A stretch of 64,000 nt of DNA from Pseudolabrys sp. (GCA_026125895.1 JAHCKG010000019.1:27029-91028); one strand, 5' to 3'. Positions 25,442 through 34,241 are shown, numbered from the stretch's first letter. Program-made: numbers and translations. Notes: generated by a model not told the origin, from the sequence alone.

Positions 25442-25447
25442 CGGTTT

Positions 25448-25466
25448 CAGACGCCGCAAGCGTCTG
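25448..25466 (+). other. Intercistronic hairpin 1 (protease to precursor 1)
   Basis: CAGACGC (25448-25454) pairs with GCGTCTG (25460-25466) around a CGCAA loop, seven bases after the protease stop. It has no U-run. It could mark a processing or partial-termination point that uncouples peptide from protease expression. Confidence 0.45.
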
Positions 25467-25524
25467 CGGGTCATGCCCGTACCCCGAAACAAACGCGGGC
25501 GATCGAGAGCGTAGGAGACCATCC

Positions 25525-25695
25525 ATGAACCTTCCCAAGCAATCGGCGCCGGTCCGGCGCAACGCATCGGTGTCGGGTGTCAGGAGCAACGGCATCGCGC
25601 CGTCCGACTGCTGCGGATCCGGCAGTTGCTGCGTCGGCGCGTGCCTGTTCGGCCATTGCGCCGGGGCCTGCGTCCCGAATATCGGGCAGTGCTGA
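25525..25695 (+). CDS. Candidate cyanobactin-like RiPP precursor 1 (Cys-rich)
   Basis: A 56-residue ORF with a good ribosome site (TAGGAGACC, ATG at 25525). Its leader begins MNLPKQSAPVRRNAS, matching the pattern LPxQxxPVxR found in cyanobactin precursors such as PatE (LPQQGQPVIR). The C-terminal half is the likely core, with eight Cys (29, 30, 35, 36, 40, 45, 49, 56), including two CxxxC units (CVGAC and CAGAC), and it ends in Cys. There is no AYDG-type macrocyclisation signal. It lies 83 bp after the PatG-type protease. The leader and context support a peptide substrate; the modification and activity are unknown. Confidence 0.72.
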   Translation: MNLPKQSAPVRRNASVSGVRSNGIAPSDCCGSGSCCVGACLFGHCAGACVPNIGQC

Positions 25696-25721
25696 CCTCT
25701 TCGCTGGCATCGCGCCACGGA

Positions 25722-25749
25722 CGCGTTCGCTGACAGCCCGGCGAGCGCG
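25722..25749 (+). other. Intercistronic hairpin 2 (between the precursors)
   Basis: CGCGTTCGC (25722-25730) pairs with GCGAGCGCG (25741-25749) with one G-U, loop of ten bases, followed after a few bases by TTTT. It resembles a weak terminator or processing stem between precursor genes. Confidence 0.4.
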
Positions 25750-25784
25750 CCCGTCCTTTTCCCAATCAACCGGAGATCAAGAAG

Positions 25785-25961
25785 ATGAATCTTCCTTTGC
25801 AAGCGCCACCCGTCAGCCGCCAGGCAAGCACGCATCATTACAGCGCGGGGCACATTGCCGGTTCAGGCATCGCCTGCACGATATGCCGCGCCGCCTGCGA
25901 CCAACTCGGCGGCATCGCCAAGCAGCTCTGCCTCGCGGCCTGTGACCGGACGGTGTGCTGA
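25785..25961 (+). CDS. Candidate cyanobactin-like RiPP precursor 2 (Cys-rich)
   Basis: A 58-residue ORF preceded by CGGAGATCAAGAAG. The leader MNLPLQAPPVSRQAS shares ten of its first fifteen residues with precursor 1 (M, N, L, P, Q, P, V, R, A, S) and keeps LPxQxxPVxR. The core has six Cys (31, 34, 38, 49, 53, 58), with CRAAC and CLAAC forming a CxxxC-x10-CxxxC hairpin pattern, and ends in Cys. The leaders are alike while the cores differ, the usual sign of a precursor family worked on by one enzyme. A GC-rich hairpin ten bases after the stop probably ends the transcript. Confidence 0.72.
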   Translation: MNLPLQAPPVSRQASTHHYSAGHIAGSGIACTICRAACDQLGGIAKQLCLAACDRTVC

Positions 25962-25970
25962 CCGCGTCGC

Positions 25971-25995
25971 GGCGACCGCGAAATCCGCGGTCGCC
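25971..25995. terminator. GC-rich hairpin after precursor 2
   Basis: GGCGACCGCG (25971-25980) pairs with CGCGGTCGCC (25986-25995) around AAATC. It lacks a T-run, but sits between converging genes, ten bases after the precursor 2 stop and eight before the racemase stop. It is a probable transcript end or RNA-stabilising stem. Confidence 0.5.
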
Positions 25996-26003
25996 GTCGT
26001 CCC

Positions 26004-26729
26004 TCACGCCACCTTCTGGAATAACGAACCCCAGCCCGTAACGCGTTTGGGATCGGCACCGGCAACAATCAAGCTCTTCCACACCACCGTGGCGATTGTG
26101 TCATAGATCGGCAGGCCGGTAGCGCGCTCCAGCTTTTTGATCAGCGGCGCCGCACGCAGATTGGTGCAGATGATGGCAATCGCCTGCGGCTTTGCCTTGG
26201 CAACGTCCATTGTCATCTCCTCGAGTTGCTGCGGCTCGACCTCGGCGAATGAGAAGTTGTCTTGCAGGTTGAGATGACGCTCGGCGGCGCAGCCGACTCC
26301 GAGGCTTTCGTAATTGGCCAGAATCTTCCGCTGCACGTCGTCGCGATAAGGCGTGACATAGCCGAGCAGGGTGACGCCGGTCTTCTCCAGTATCTCGTTG
26401 AGCGCCAGCATCGACGTCGTCGCTGGAATGCCGGTTGCCGCCCTAATGCGCTCGCACAGCTTCATGTCGCGCTCGAAGCCGAGCCAGCCCGATGACGTGC
26501 CGTTCCAGCCGATGCAATTCACCTTGGCATGCGCCAGCAGTTCGGCAGCGCGGAGAATCTCGCTGTCGTCGAACTGCGCCAGTGCACTCGGCGACAGCGC
26601 GATCTCCGTCACCTTGAAGCGCGAGAAATGCGCCGACACGTCCGGCAGACCGGCGACCATCGCCTGCGTGATCGGCTCGAGCGCCGTGTTCGACGACGGC
26701 GTTAGCATGCCCAGCAAGACCCGCTTCAT
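26004..26729 (-). CDS. Aspartate/glutamate racemase family protein (maleate isomerase-like)
   Basis: A 241-residue two-domain protein of the Asp/Glu racemase superfamily, closest to the maleate cis-trans isomerase/arylmalonate decarboxylase branch (LGMLTPSSNTALEPITQAM opening). The C-terminal catalytic Cys is visible in AIIICTNLRAAP. At the N-terminal catalytic position the sequence reads WNGTSSGWLG, with no Cys inside the GTS motif; a Cys stands a few residues earlier (VNCIG). It may be an isomerase, decarboxylase or racemase; the substrate is not given. It converges on the peptide locus but is not obviously part of it. Confidence 0.78.
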   Translation of the reverse strand: MKRVLLGMLTPSSNTALEPITQAMVAGLPDVSAHFSRFKVTEIALSPSALAQFDDSEILRAAELLAHAKVNCIGWNGTSSGWLGFERDMKLCERIRAATGIPATTSMLALNEILEKTGVTLLGYVTPYRDDVQRKILANYESLGVGCAAERHLNLQDNFSFAEVEPQQLEEMTMDVAKAKPQAIAIICTNLRAAPLIKKLERATGLPIYDTIATVVWKSLIVAGADPKRVTGWGSLFQKVA

Positions 26730-26805
26730 GGCCGCATCCTCGGCTGCCGACGATAACGATGGCGTTCATCGTGCCCGCGCCAAAGTGTGATGTCGAGCGG
26801 TCTGC

Positions 26806-27351
26806 TCAGAGCATTGCTGAAAGTAAGCGGGCGAGGACGAAAATTGCGCCGCCGAGAAGAAACAGCAGCAGCGGGTGCAGCCGCGGCTGCCACAGCAGCA
26901 GCGCCCCGGCGCCGCCGGCGACCGCCCACGCCAGCGGCCCGCCGTGGCCGATCGTCAGGATCGACACGGCGCCGGCGAGGATGAGGCCGACGCCGATCGG
27001 CGCCAGGCCCTGCTCCAGCGCGGTGTGCCAGCGTTTGCCGCGATGCTGGCGCCAGACCATCGCCACGCCGTAGCAGATGATCGAGGACGGCACGAACAGC
27101 GCCAAGGTCGCCACAAGCGCACCGGTCCAGCCGGCGACGTGCCAGCCGATCAAGGTGGTGAGCATAGAGCCGGGGCCCGGCGCGGCGCGCGAAATGGCGA
27201 AGAAGTTGACGAATTCGCGCGACGTCATCCAGTGCTGGACGTCCACGGCCTGGTGCTGAATGCCGGCGATGATGCTCGGCCCGCCGCCGATAGAGATCAG
27301 CGAGAACGGCACGAACACCGCGATCAGCTTCAACAGCGGGTCGTCCTTCAC
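26806..27351 (-). CDS. Chromate transporter ChrA-type, C-terminal half
   Basis: The second of two half-length CHR-family membrane proteins (181 residues; PF02417-type). The CHR motif region is SLISIGGGPSIIAGIQHQAV with a following FFAISRAAPGPGSMLTTLIG. It starts at a GTG that overlaps the stop of the upstream half (GTGA), so the two are coupled and likely form a heterodimer. The family exports chromate in some species, but many paired short forms have not been tested on chromate, so the substrate should be held loosely. Confidence 0.82.
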   Translation of the reverse strand: MKDDPLLKLIAVFVPFSLISIGGGPSIIAGIQHQAVDVQHWMTSREFVNFFAISRAAPGPGSMLTTLIGWHVAGWTGALVATLALFVPSSIICYGVAMVWRQHRGKRWHTALEQGLAPIGVGLILAGAVSILTIGHGGPLAWAVAGGAGALLLWQPRLHPLLLFLLGGAIFVLARLLSAML

Positions 27352-27926
27352 GGCTTGGCGCTCCTGCGCCAGGCCGCCCAGACCGACAGCGGCGCGACGA
27401 TGGCGACCACCAGGAGCAGCGACTGGTGAAACACCGCGACGCCGAGGAAGGTCGCGACGAGAGCGACGCTCGAGCCGAGATGCCGCGATGCGCGCCGGGC
27501 CCCCTTCACGGCGACGACCAGCAGAAGGCCAATCGCGGAAGCGGCAACGCCGTCCATCACGGTCTCGGTCCAGTCGAACGATGTCATTACGCTGTAGGCG
27601 CTGACCAAACCGATCGCTACGAAGAACGGGCCGCTCAGCAAGGCGACCAGGGCCACCACCGCACCGGTGATGCCGAACAGCTTCTGCCCGATATAGAGCG
27701 ACAAGTTCGCGACATTGGCGCCGGGCAGGATCTGCGACACCGCCAGCCCCGACATGAATTCGTCTTCGTCGATCCAGCCACGCAAGGTCACCACCTCGCG
27801 GAAGATCCAGCCGCTCAACCCGCCGCCGAACGAAAACAGTCCGATGCGCAGGAAGACGGTGAAGAGTTCGAAGAGGGTCGGTGGGAGGCGGGATTCGGTA
27901 GCGATCGTCTGTTCGGCCATTTCCAT
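27348..27926 (-). CDS. Chromate transporter ChrA-type, N-terminal half
   Basis: The first of the paired short CHR proteins (192 residues). The motif FLRIGLFSFGGGLSGWIFRE and the loop EFMSGLAVSQILPGANVANL are the family hallmark, and five to six membrane helices follow. Canonical ChrA is one protein of about 400 residues; here it is split into two genes joined by a four-base overlap. The pair is followed on this strand only by a gap and the racemase gene. An alternative start two codons downstream (27920) is possible. Confidence 0.82.
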   Translation of the reverse strand: MEMAEQTIATESRLPPTLFELFTVFLRIGLFSFGGGLSGWIFREVVTLRGWIDEDEFMSGLAVSQILPGANVANLSLYIGQKLFGITGAVVALVALLSGPFFVAIGLVSAYSVMTSFDWTETVMDGVAASAIGLLLVVAVKGARRASRHLGSSVALVATFLGVAVFHQSLLLVVAIVAPLSVWAAWRRSAKP

Positions 27927-27950
27927 TGACAGTCGTGGAGCGTCGCCCGC

Positions 27951-28412
27951 CTACATCGGCACCATGGCTGCGTCCTTGGACTGGCGCAGCGTCAGCGAGG
28001 TCTTGACGTTCTTCACGTTGGGACCCGAGGTGAGCTTCTCGACGAAGGTCTGGAAGGTTTTCAGGTCGGGCGCGACGCATTTCAATACGAAGTCGATCTC
28101 GCCCGACAGCATCCAGCATTCGCGCACCAGCGGCTGGGCCCGCACAAACGATTCGAAAGCGACCAGGTCTGCTTCGGCCTGGCTCGCCAGGTGGACGAAT
28201 GCGAAGACCACGACCTCATAGCCGAGCAGCTTTTCGTCGAGCAGAGCCCGGTATCCCTTGATGTAACCGGCCTCCTCCAGCGCCCGCACGCGGCGAAGGC
28301 ACGGCGGCGCCGAGATGCCGACGCGACGCGCGAGTTCCACATTGGTCATCCGGCCGTCGTCCTGAAGTTCCTTCAGGATTTTGCGGTCGATGGCATCAAG
28401 GCTGGCTGGCAC
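27951..28412 (-). CDS. Lrp/AsnC family transcriptional regulator
   Basis: A 153-residue leucine-responsive-type regulator. The helix-turn-helix is MTNVELARRVGISAPPCLRR, and the RAM effector domain runs from about residue 65 (LGYEVVVFAFVHL through GEIDFVLKCVAPDL). I start at the GTG 28412 because GAGGAGAACGAC precedes it and the family opening (PASLDAIDRKILKELQ) begins there; an ATG at 28457 would add a non-conserved extension. It is divergent from trxB, and a large palindrome 53 bp upstream suggests autoregulation. The effector is not known. Confidence 0.9.
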   Translation of the reverse strand: MPASLDAIDRKILKELQDDGRMTNVELARRVGISAPPCLRRVRALEEAGYIKGYRALLDEKLLGYEVVVFAFVHLASQAEADLVAFESFVRAQPLVRECWMLSGEIDFVLKCVAPDLKTFQTFVEKLTSGPNVKNVKTSLTLRQSKDAAMVPM

Positions 28413-28464
28413 GTCGTTCTCCTCGCGCGGATCTGCACTCCCGAGCAAAACATCCATACCGTGA

Positions 28465-28488
28465 AATATTCTTTCGCGAAAGATTATT
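28465..28488. promoter_or_regulatory. Palindromic operator between lrp and trxB
   Basis: TCTTTCGCGAAAGA (28470-28483) is a perfect 14-bp palindrome. With one T-T mismatch on each side the symmetry extends to AATA (28465-28468) and TATT (28485-28488), 24 bp in all. It lies 53 bp before the lrp start and 172 bp before trxB. Confidence 0.55.
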
Positions 28489-28606
28489 GCGCGTATTGAT
28501 CACAGGTGGGCGAAGCTTGTGGGTCGGCGGGGTTGCGTATCTTGCATGGCTCCTAGAAAGCCATAGATTAGGACCAGCTTTGGAGCCGGCCCTGAGGGGT
28601 CGGTGA

Positions 28607-30540
<1,934 letters not shown>

Positions 30541-30585
30541 CCACCGCCGCACGGCCGACGCATTCGCCGGCCAAAGCGAGGCGAG

Positions 30586-31641
30586 ATGAACCGCAGCGCC
30601 GTCGGATTCGCGCTTCTGTCGGCCGCCTTGTTCGGCGTCTCGACCCCGGCCGCCAAGGCGTTGCTCGGCAGCGTCGATCCCGCCCTGCTCGCCGGCCTGT
30701 TTTATTGCGGCGCCGGTATCGGCACCGGCATCCTGCGCCGGGCGCTGCGATCGCTCAGCACCGACAGTGCGGCGCAGGAAACGCCACTGGCGCGCGGCGA
30801 CGTCCCTTGGCTCGCCGGCGCGATCTTGTGCGGCGGCGTGATCGGGCCGCTGCTGCTGATGGTCGGCCTCGCCCGCACCGAAGCCTCGACCGCATCGCTG
30901 CTACTGACGCTCGAAGGCGTCGCCACGGCGCTGCTGGCCTGGTTTGTATTCCACGAGAACTTCGATCGCCGTATCGCGCTCGGCATGCTGCTGCTGGTCG
31001 CCGGTGCGGGCGTGCTGGCGTGGTCGGGCACGGCGACGTTTGCGAACGTCGCCGGCATGGCGACGATCGTCGGCGCCTGCGTGGCCTGGGGTCTCGACAA
31101 CAATCTGACGCGCAAGGTTTCGCTCGCAGACCCGTTGCAGATCGTCGAAATAAAGGGACTGGTCGCGGGACCGGTCAATCTCCTGCTCGCGCTCGCCGCG
31201 GGAAGTGCGTGGCCGAGAGCGGAAGTCGCCCTCGCTGCGGCGATCGTCGGCTTCATCGGTTACGGCGCGAGCCTGGCGCTGTACGTGCTGGCGCTGCGAC
31301 ATCTCGGCACAGCGCGCACCGGCGCCTATTTCGCCACGGCGCCGTTTCTCGGCGCCGTCGCCGCCCTCGCCTTTCTACACGAGCCGCTGACGCTTCAACT
31401 TGTCGCAGCCGGCTTCATGATGGCGGCGGGAGTCTATCTGCACCTCACCGAACGGCACGAGCACGACCACGTGCATGAGCCGATGACGCACAGTCATCCG
31501 CATGTTCACGACGAACATCATCAGCACGAACATGGGCCGGATGATCCTCCGGGCGAACCGCACACGCATGTGCATCGTCACGCGCCATTACGTCACAGCC
31601 ATCCGCATGCGCCAGACATGCATCACACGCATCAACACTGA
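30586..31641 (+). CDS. EamA/DMT family transporter with His-rich C-terminal tail
   Basis: A 351-residue inner-membrane protein with ten predicted helices in two EamA repeats (drug/metabolite transporter superfamily), opening GFALLSAALFGVSTPAAKAL. After the last helix, from about residue 292, comes a hydrophilic tail of some 60 residues rich in His with HEHDHVHE, HSHPHVHDEHHQHEHG and HTHVHRHAPLRHSHPHA patterns. Such tails bind Ni, Co, Zn or Cu in other transporters, so metal handling or metal gating is a reasonable inference. It follows the LysR gene by 45 bp and may share its transcript. Confidence 0.85.
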   Translation: MNRSAVGFALLSAALFGVSTPAAKALLGSVDPALLAGLFYCGAGIGTGILRRALRSLSTDSAAQETPLARGDVPWLAGAILCGGVIGPLLLMVGLARTEASTASLLLTLEGVATALLAWFVFHENFDRRIALGMLLLVAGAGVLAWSGTATFANVAGMATIVGACVAWGLDNNLTRKVSLADPLQIVEIKGLVAGPVNLLLALAAGSAWPRAEVALAAAIVGFIGYGASLALYVLALRHLGTARTGAYFATAPFLGAVAALAFLHEPLTLQLVAAGFMMAAGVYLHLTERHEHDHVHEPMTHSHPHVHDEHHQHEHGPDDPPGEPHTHVHRHAPLRHSHPHAPDMHHTHQH

Positions 31642-31743
31642 AAGCTGCGGTGCAAACAGCGCGGTCACGCCATGCGAAACGCGAAGCGGGCTGCGCGCTT
31701 TTTTCGCAGTGCTGAGTGCATGGCTGACATTCGCGCGATGGCA

Positions 31744-31772
31744 TTGCTGGCGCGCGTTGCGGCAAGCATAGT
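31744..31772 (+). promoter_or_regulatory. Promoter of the candidate sRNA
   Basis: TTGCTG (31744-31749) and CATAGT (31767-31772) with a 17-bp spacer. The predicted transcript start is near 31779, just before the first stem of the RNA. Confidence 0.45.
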
Positions 31773-31778
31773 GTGAAC

Positions 31779-31903
31779 ACGCTGCGACGGCGGATGTATA
31801 TCCTCCCAGAGTCGCCGCTGACGCAGCAAGTTCCCCTCTGAGGTTTGCCGGCCCCCACGCCGGCATTCTCCAACCGGGCCCCCTCGCGGGGCCCGGTTTT
31901 TTT
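31779..31903 (+). ncRNA. Candidate trans-acting sRNA with anti-Shine-Dalgarno loop
   Basis: A predicted RNA of about 125 nt. Stem 1 pairs GCTGCG (31781-31786) with CGCAGC (31822-31827) and CGGCG (31788-31792) with CGCCG (31813-31817). Its loop exposes TCCTCCC (31801-31807), the complement of a ribosome-binding site. Stem 2 pairs TGCCGGC (31846-31852) with GCCGGCA (31859-31865). Stem 3 is a strong terminator. This three-hairpin layout with a CU-rich loop resembles the rhizobial alpha-r14 (NfeR-type) riboregulators; a link to that family is an inference. A promoter sits just upstream. Confidence 0.6.
31872..31903 (+). terminator. Intrinsic terminator of the sRNA
   Basis: ACCGGGCCCC (31873-31882) pairs perfectly with GGGGCCCGGT (31888-31897) around a five-base loop, and seven T follow. 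Confidence 0.88.
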
Positions 31904-32195
31904 CGTCAGGTACAGGCGACCCGCGGGCGTGTGACCCTCGTCACAGCGGCCAACCCGAAATTGCGGTTTTTACGTGCCACGCCATCGACAGGACGACGAT
32001 TCGGGAACATGCACACGGGCTGTCAGTTGAGCCGCTGTTGCTGGGCAAGGTAATGCCGCACCAGTGTAAAATAGTCACACTGCGCTGCGGATCGCTGAAA
32101 CGCTCTTGGAAATTTCGTAACGATAATCGGCCTATCGAGTAGTATGGAAAGGCCCCATCTGGGGGCGTTCCCCGACAGCCTTGGGAGAATTCGCG

Positions 32196-34241
32196 GTGAA
32201 AGTCGTAAGTTTTGACCGTCTGCTGGCCACCACCGCCGTCGGATTGGTTCTTGTCCTGACCAGCCAGCCCGGTTGGGCGCAGGCGCAGTCACTGGAGGAG
32301 CAGCTCAAGGCCGCTGCGCCGCTCTCCGATACCATGGCACCTCCGTCGGCGAGCGACTTCACGGCGCCGAAGGCCGCCGAAACGCCCGCCGCCAAGCCGG
32401 CTGATGTCCCCAAGGCGGCCGCCGTCCCGGCTGCCACGCCGGCGCCGGCCGCGACCGACACCGCCACCACCGCCCCGGTCGAAAGCCCGACCGCCAACAA
32501 AGCGGTCGCCGACAAGCTGCGCGAAATGGTCACGGGCAAGGCGCTCGACCGCGTTGTCTCCCGCAAGGCCGAACGCGCCGGCATCGAGGCCTTCTACAAG
32601 GCCCGCGACTATGCGCCGCTGTGGCTCGACAACGGCAAGGTCACCGACCGCGCCAAGTCGGCGATGACGACGCTCAAGGATGCCGACAGTGCCGGCCTTG
32701 ACGCCCGCGATTACCCGACCCCGGATTTCGCCGCGGCGACGACCGCCGATGCGGCGGCCGATGCCGAACTCAAGCTCACCAACGCCGTGCTGACCTATGC
32801 GCGCCAGGCGCAGATCGGCCGCGTCCACTTCAGCCGCGTCGCCGCCGACATCCAGTTCGACCTCAAGGCGCCGGAGCCGGAGAGCGTGCTCCAGAACCTC
32901 GCCAAGGCGGACGACGCCGGCAAGGCGCTCGACGGCTACAATCCGCCGATGCCCGAGTTCAAGGCGCTGCGCGCCAAGCTCGCCGAACTTCGCGCCGGCA
33001 AGGTGCAGGCCGAGCAGAAGGATGAAGCAAAGCCCGCGCCCGCGATCCAGATCGCGTCGGGCCCGATCCTGCGCCCCGGCAGCAAGGACCCGCGAGTCAT
33101 CCAACTGCGCCAGCGGCTCGACATCGCTGGCGACAAGAACAATCCCGTTTACGATGACGCGGTCGTCGAAGCCGTGAAGACCTTCCAGACGCAGGCCGAT
33201 CTCGACACCGACGGCAATGTCGGTCCGCAGACGCTGCGCGTGCTCAACGGCGCCAAGCCGGAGACGAGCAAGATCGATCGCGCCTCGAACGATCCGATCG
33301 ACACCATCATCGTCAATATGGAGCGCTGGCGCTGGTTCCCGCGCGACCTCGGCAACCCGCACGTCATCGTCAACGTGCCGGACTATCGCCTGACGCTCTG
33401 GAACGACGGCAAGGTCTACTGGACCACCAAGATCGTCGCCGGCAAGGCGGGCAGCCATGCGACGCCGATGATCTCCGCGGAGATGAAGTTCATCACGGTC
33501 AACCCGACCTGGAACGTGCCGCCTTCGATCATTCAGAACGAGTATCTTCCGGCGCTGCAGGAAGATCCGGGTGCGCTCGACCGCATCGGCCTCAAGGTCG
33601 AGCAGGCCGCCGACGGCACCGTGCGCATCTATCAGCCGCCGGGCGCCGGCAATGCGCTGGGCCGCATCCGCTTCAACTTCCCGAACAAGTTCCTGGTGTA
33701 TCAGCACGACACGCCGGACAAGTATCTCTTCAAGAAGGAAAAGCGCGCTTTCAGCCACGGCTGCATGCGCGTCGAGAACCCGCTCGTGTATGGCGAGAAG
33801 CTGTTGTCGCTGGCGATGCCGGACCAGCACTACACCGCCGCGAAGCTCGAGAGCATGTTCGGCGGTTCGGAAATCAACCTGAACTTCCCGAAGAACATCT
33901 GGGTGCACCTGACCTATCAGACCGCCTTCGTCGATGCCGACGGCAAGCTGCAGTTCCGCGAGGATGTGTACGGCCGCGACCAGCGCATGATAGCGATCCT
34001 CAAGGGCAGCGATCGCAAGGTCGCCGATATCGCGATCGAGCGCCCGGCGAACACCTCGTCGAAGCCGGTCCGGCTGCCGCCGGGGGCGATCGCCGGCGGT
34101 GGCGGCGGCTACAACAGCGGCCCGAACTTCTTCGAGGCGCTGTTCGGCGGCTTCGGCCGGCCGCAGCCGGAGCCGGTCTATCGCCCGGGCCGCAATGTCG
34201 GTCCGCGCTATGGCCGCGACGGCCGGGTGGTGGTGCGCTAA
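32196..34241 (+). CDS. L,D-transpeptidase (YcbB/LdtD-like)
   Basis: A periplasmic peptidoglycan cross-linking enzyme of 681 residues. A Sec signal (LLATTAVGLVLVLTSQPGWA) leads to a long Ala/Pro-rich linker, then a helical scaffold domain, a peptidoglycan-binding domain (GSKDPRVIQLRQRLDIAG) and the YkuD catalytic domain (VNVPDYRLTLWNDGKVYWTT) with catalytic C523 in FSHGCMRV. The Gly/Pro/Arg-rich C-terminal tail is disordered. The GTG at 32196 is chosen because GGGAG sits eight bases ahead and the signal peptide starts there. Such enzymes form 3-3 cross-links, which are prominent in Rhizobiales. It ends at a clear terminator. Confidence 0.92.
   Translation: MKVVSFDRLLATTAVGLVLVLTSQPGWAQAQSLEEQLKAAAPLSDTMAPPSASDFTAPKAAETPAAKPADVPKAAAVPAATPAPAATDTATTAPVESPTANKAVADKLREMVTGKALDRVVSRKAERAGIEAFYKARDYAPLWLDNGKVTDRAKSAMTTLKDADSAGLDARDYPTPDFAAATTADAAADAELKLTNAVLTYARQAQIGRVHFSRVAADIQFDLKAPEPESVLQNLAKADDAGKALDGYNPPMPEFKALRAKLAELRAGKVQAEQKDEAKPAPAIQIASGPILRPGSKDPRVIQLRQRLDIAGDKNNPVYDDAVVEAVKTFQTQADLDTDGNVGPQTLRVLNGAKPETSKIDRASNDPIDTIIVNMERWRWFPRDLGNPHVIVNVPDYRLTLWNDGKVYWTTKIVAGKAGSHATPMISAEMKFITVNPTWNVPPSIIQNEYLPALQEDPGALDRIGLKVEQAADGTVRIYQPPGAGNALGRIRFNFPNKFLVYQHDTPDKYLFKKEKRAFSHGCMRVENPLVYGEKLLSLAMPDQHYTAAKLESMFGGSEINLNFPKNIWVHLTYQTAFVDADGKLQFREDVYGRDQRMIAILKGSDRKVADIAIERPANTSSKPVRLPPGAIAGGGGGYNSGPNFFEALFGGFGRPQPEPVYRPGRNVGPRYGRDGRVVVR

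Larger units (their letters stand above)
31642..32195 (+). other. Intergenic region holding a candidate sRNA gene
   Basis: This 554-bp gap holds a weak hairpin with a T-run just after the DMT gene (AAGCG 31684-31688 with CGCTT 31696-31700), then the candidate sRNA with its promoter (31744-31903), then about 290 bp before the transpeptidase. That last part is moderately AT-rich (for instance around 32060-32145) and must contain the transpeptidase promoter, but I cannot place one confidently. No protein-coding signal was seen. Confidence 0.5.

Noticed and set aside
23462-25961. Classical heterocyclised, macrocyclic cyanobactin pathway
   Set aside because: No YcaO-type cyclodehydratase, oxidase or AYDG-like signal is present; only the protease and leader resemble that pathway.
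27348-27351. A frameshift breaking one ChrA gene into two
   Set aside because: Each half is a complete CHR domain, and the GTGA overlap with a proper start is typical of natural two-gene forms.
31502-31771. An 89-codon plus-strand ORF overlapping the DMT tail
   Set aside because: An out-of-frame reading of the His-rich tail that runs into a non-coding gap and the sRNA promoter.
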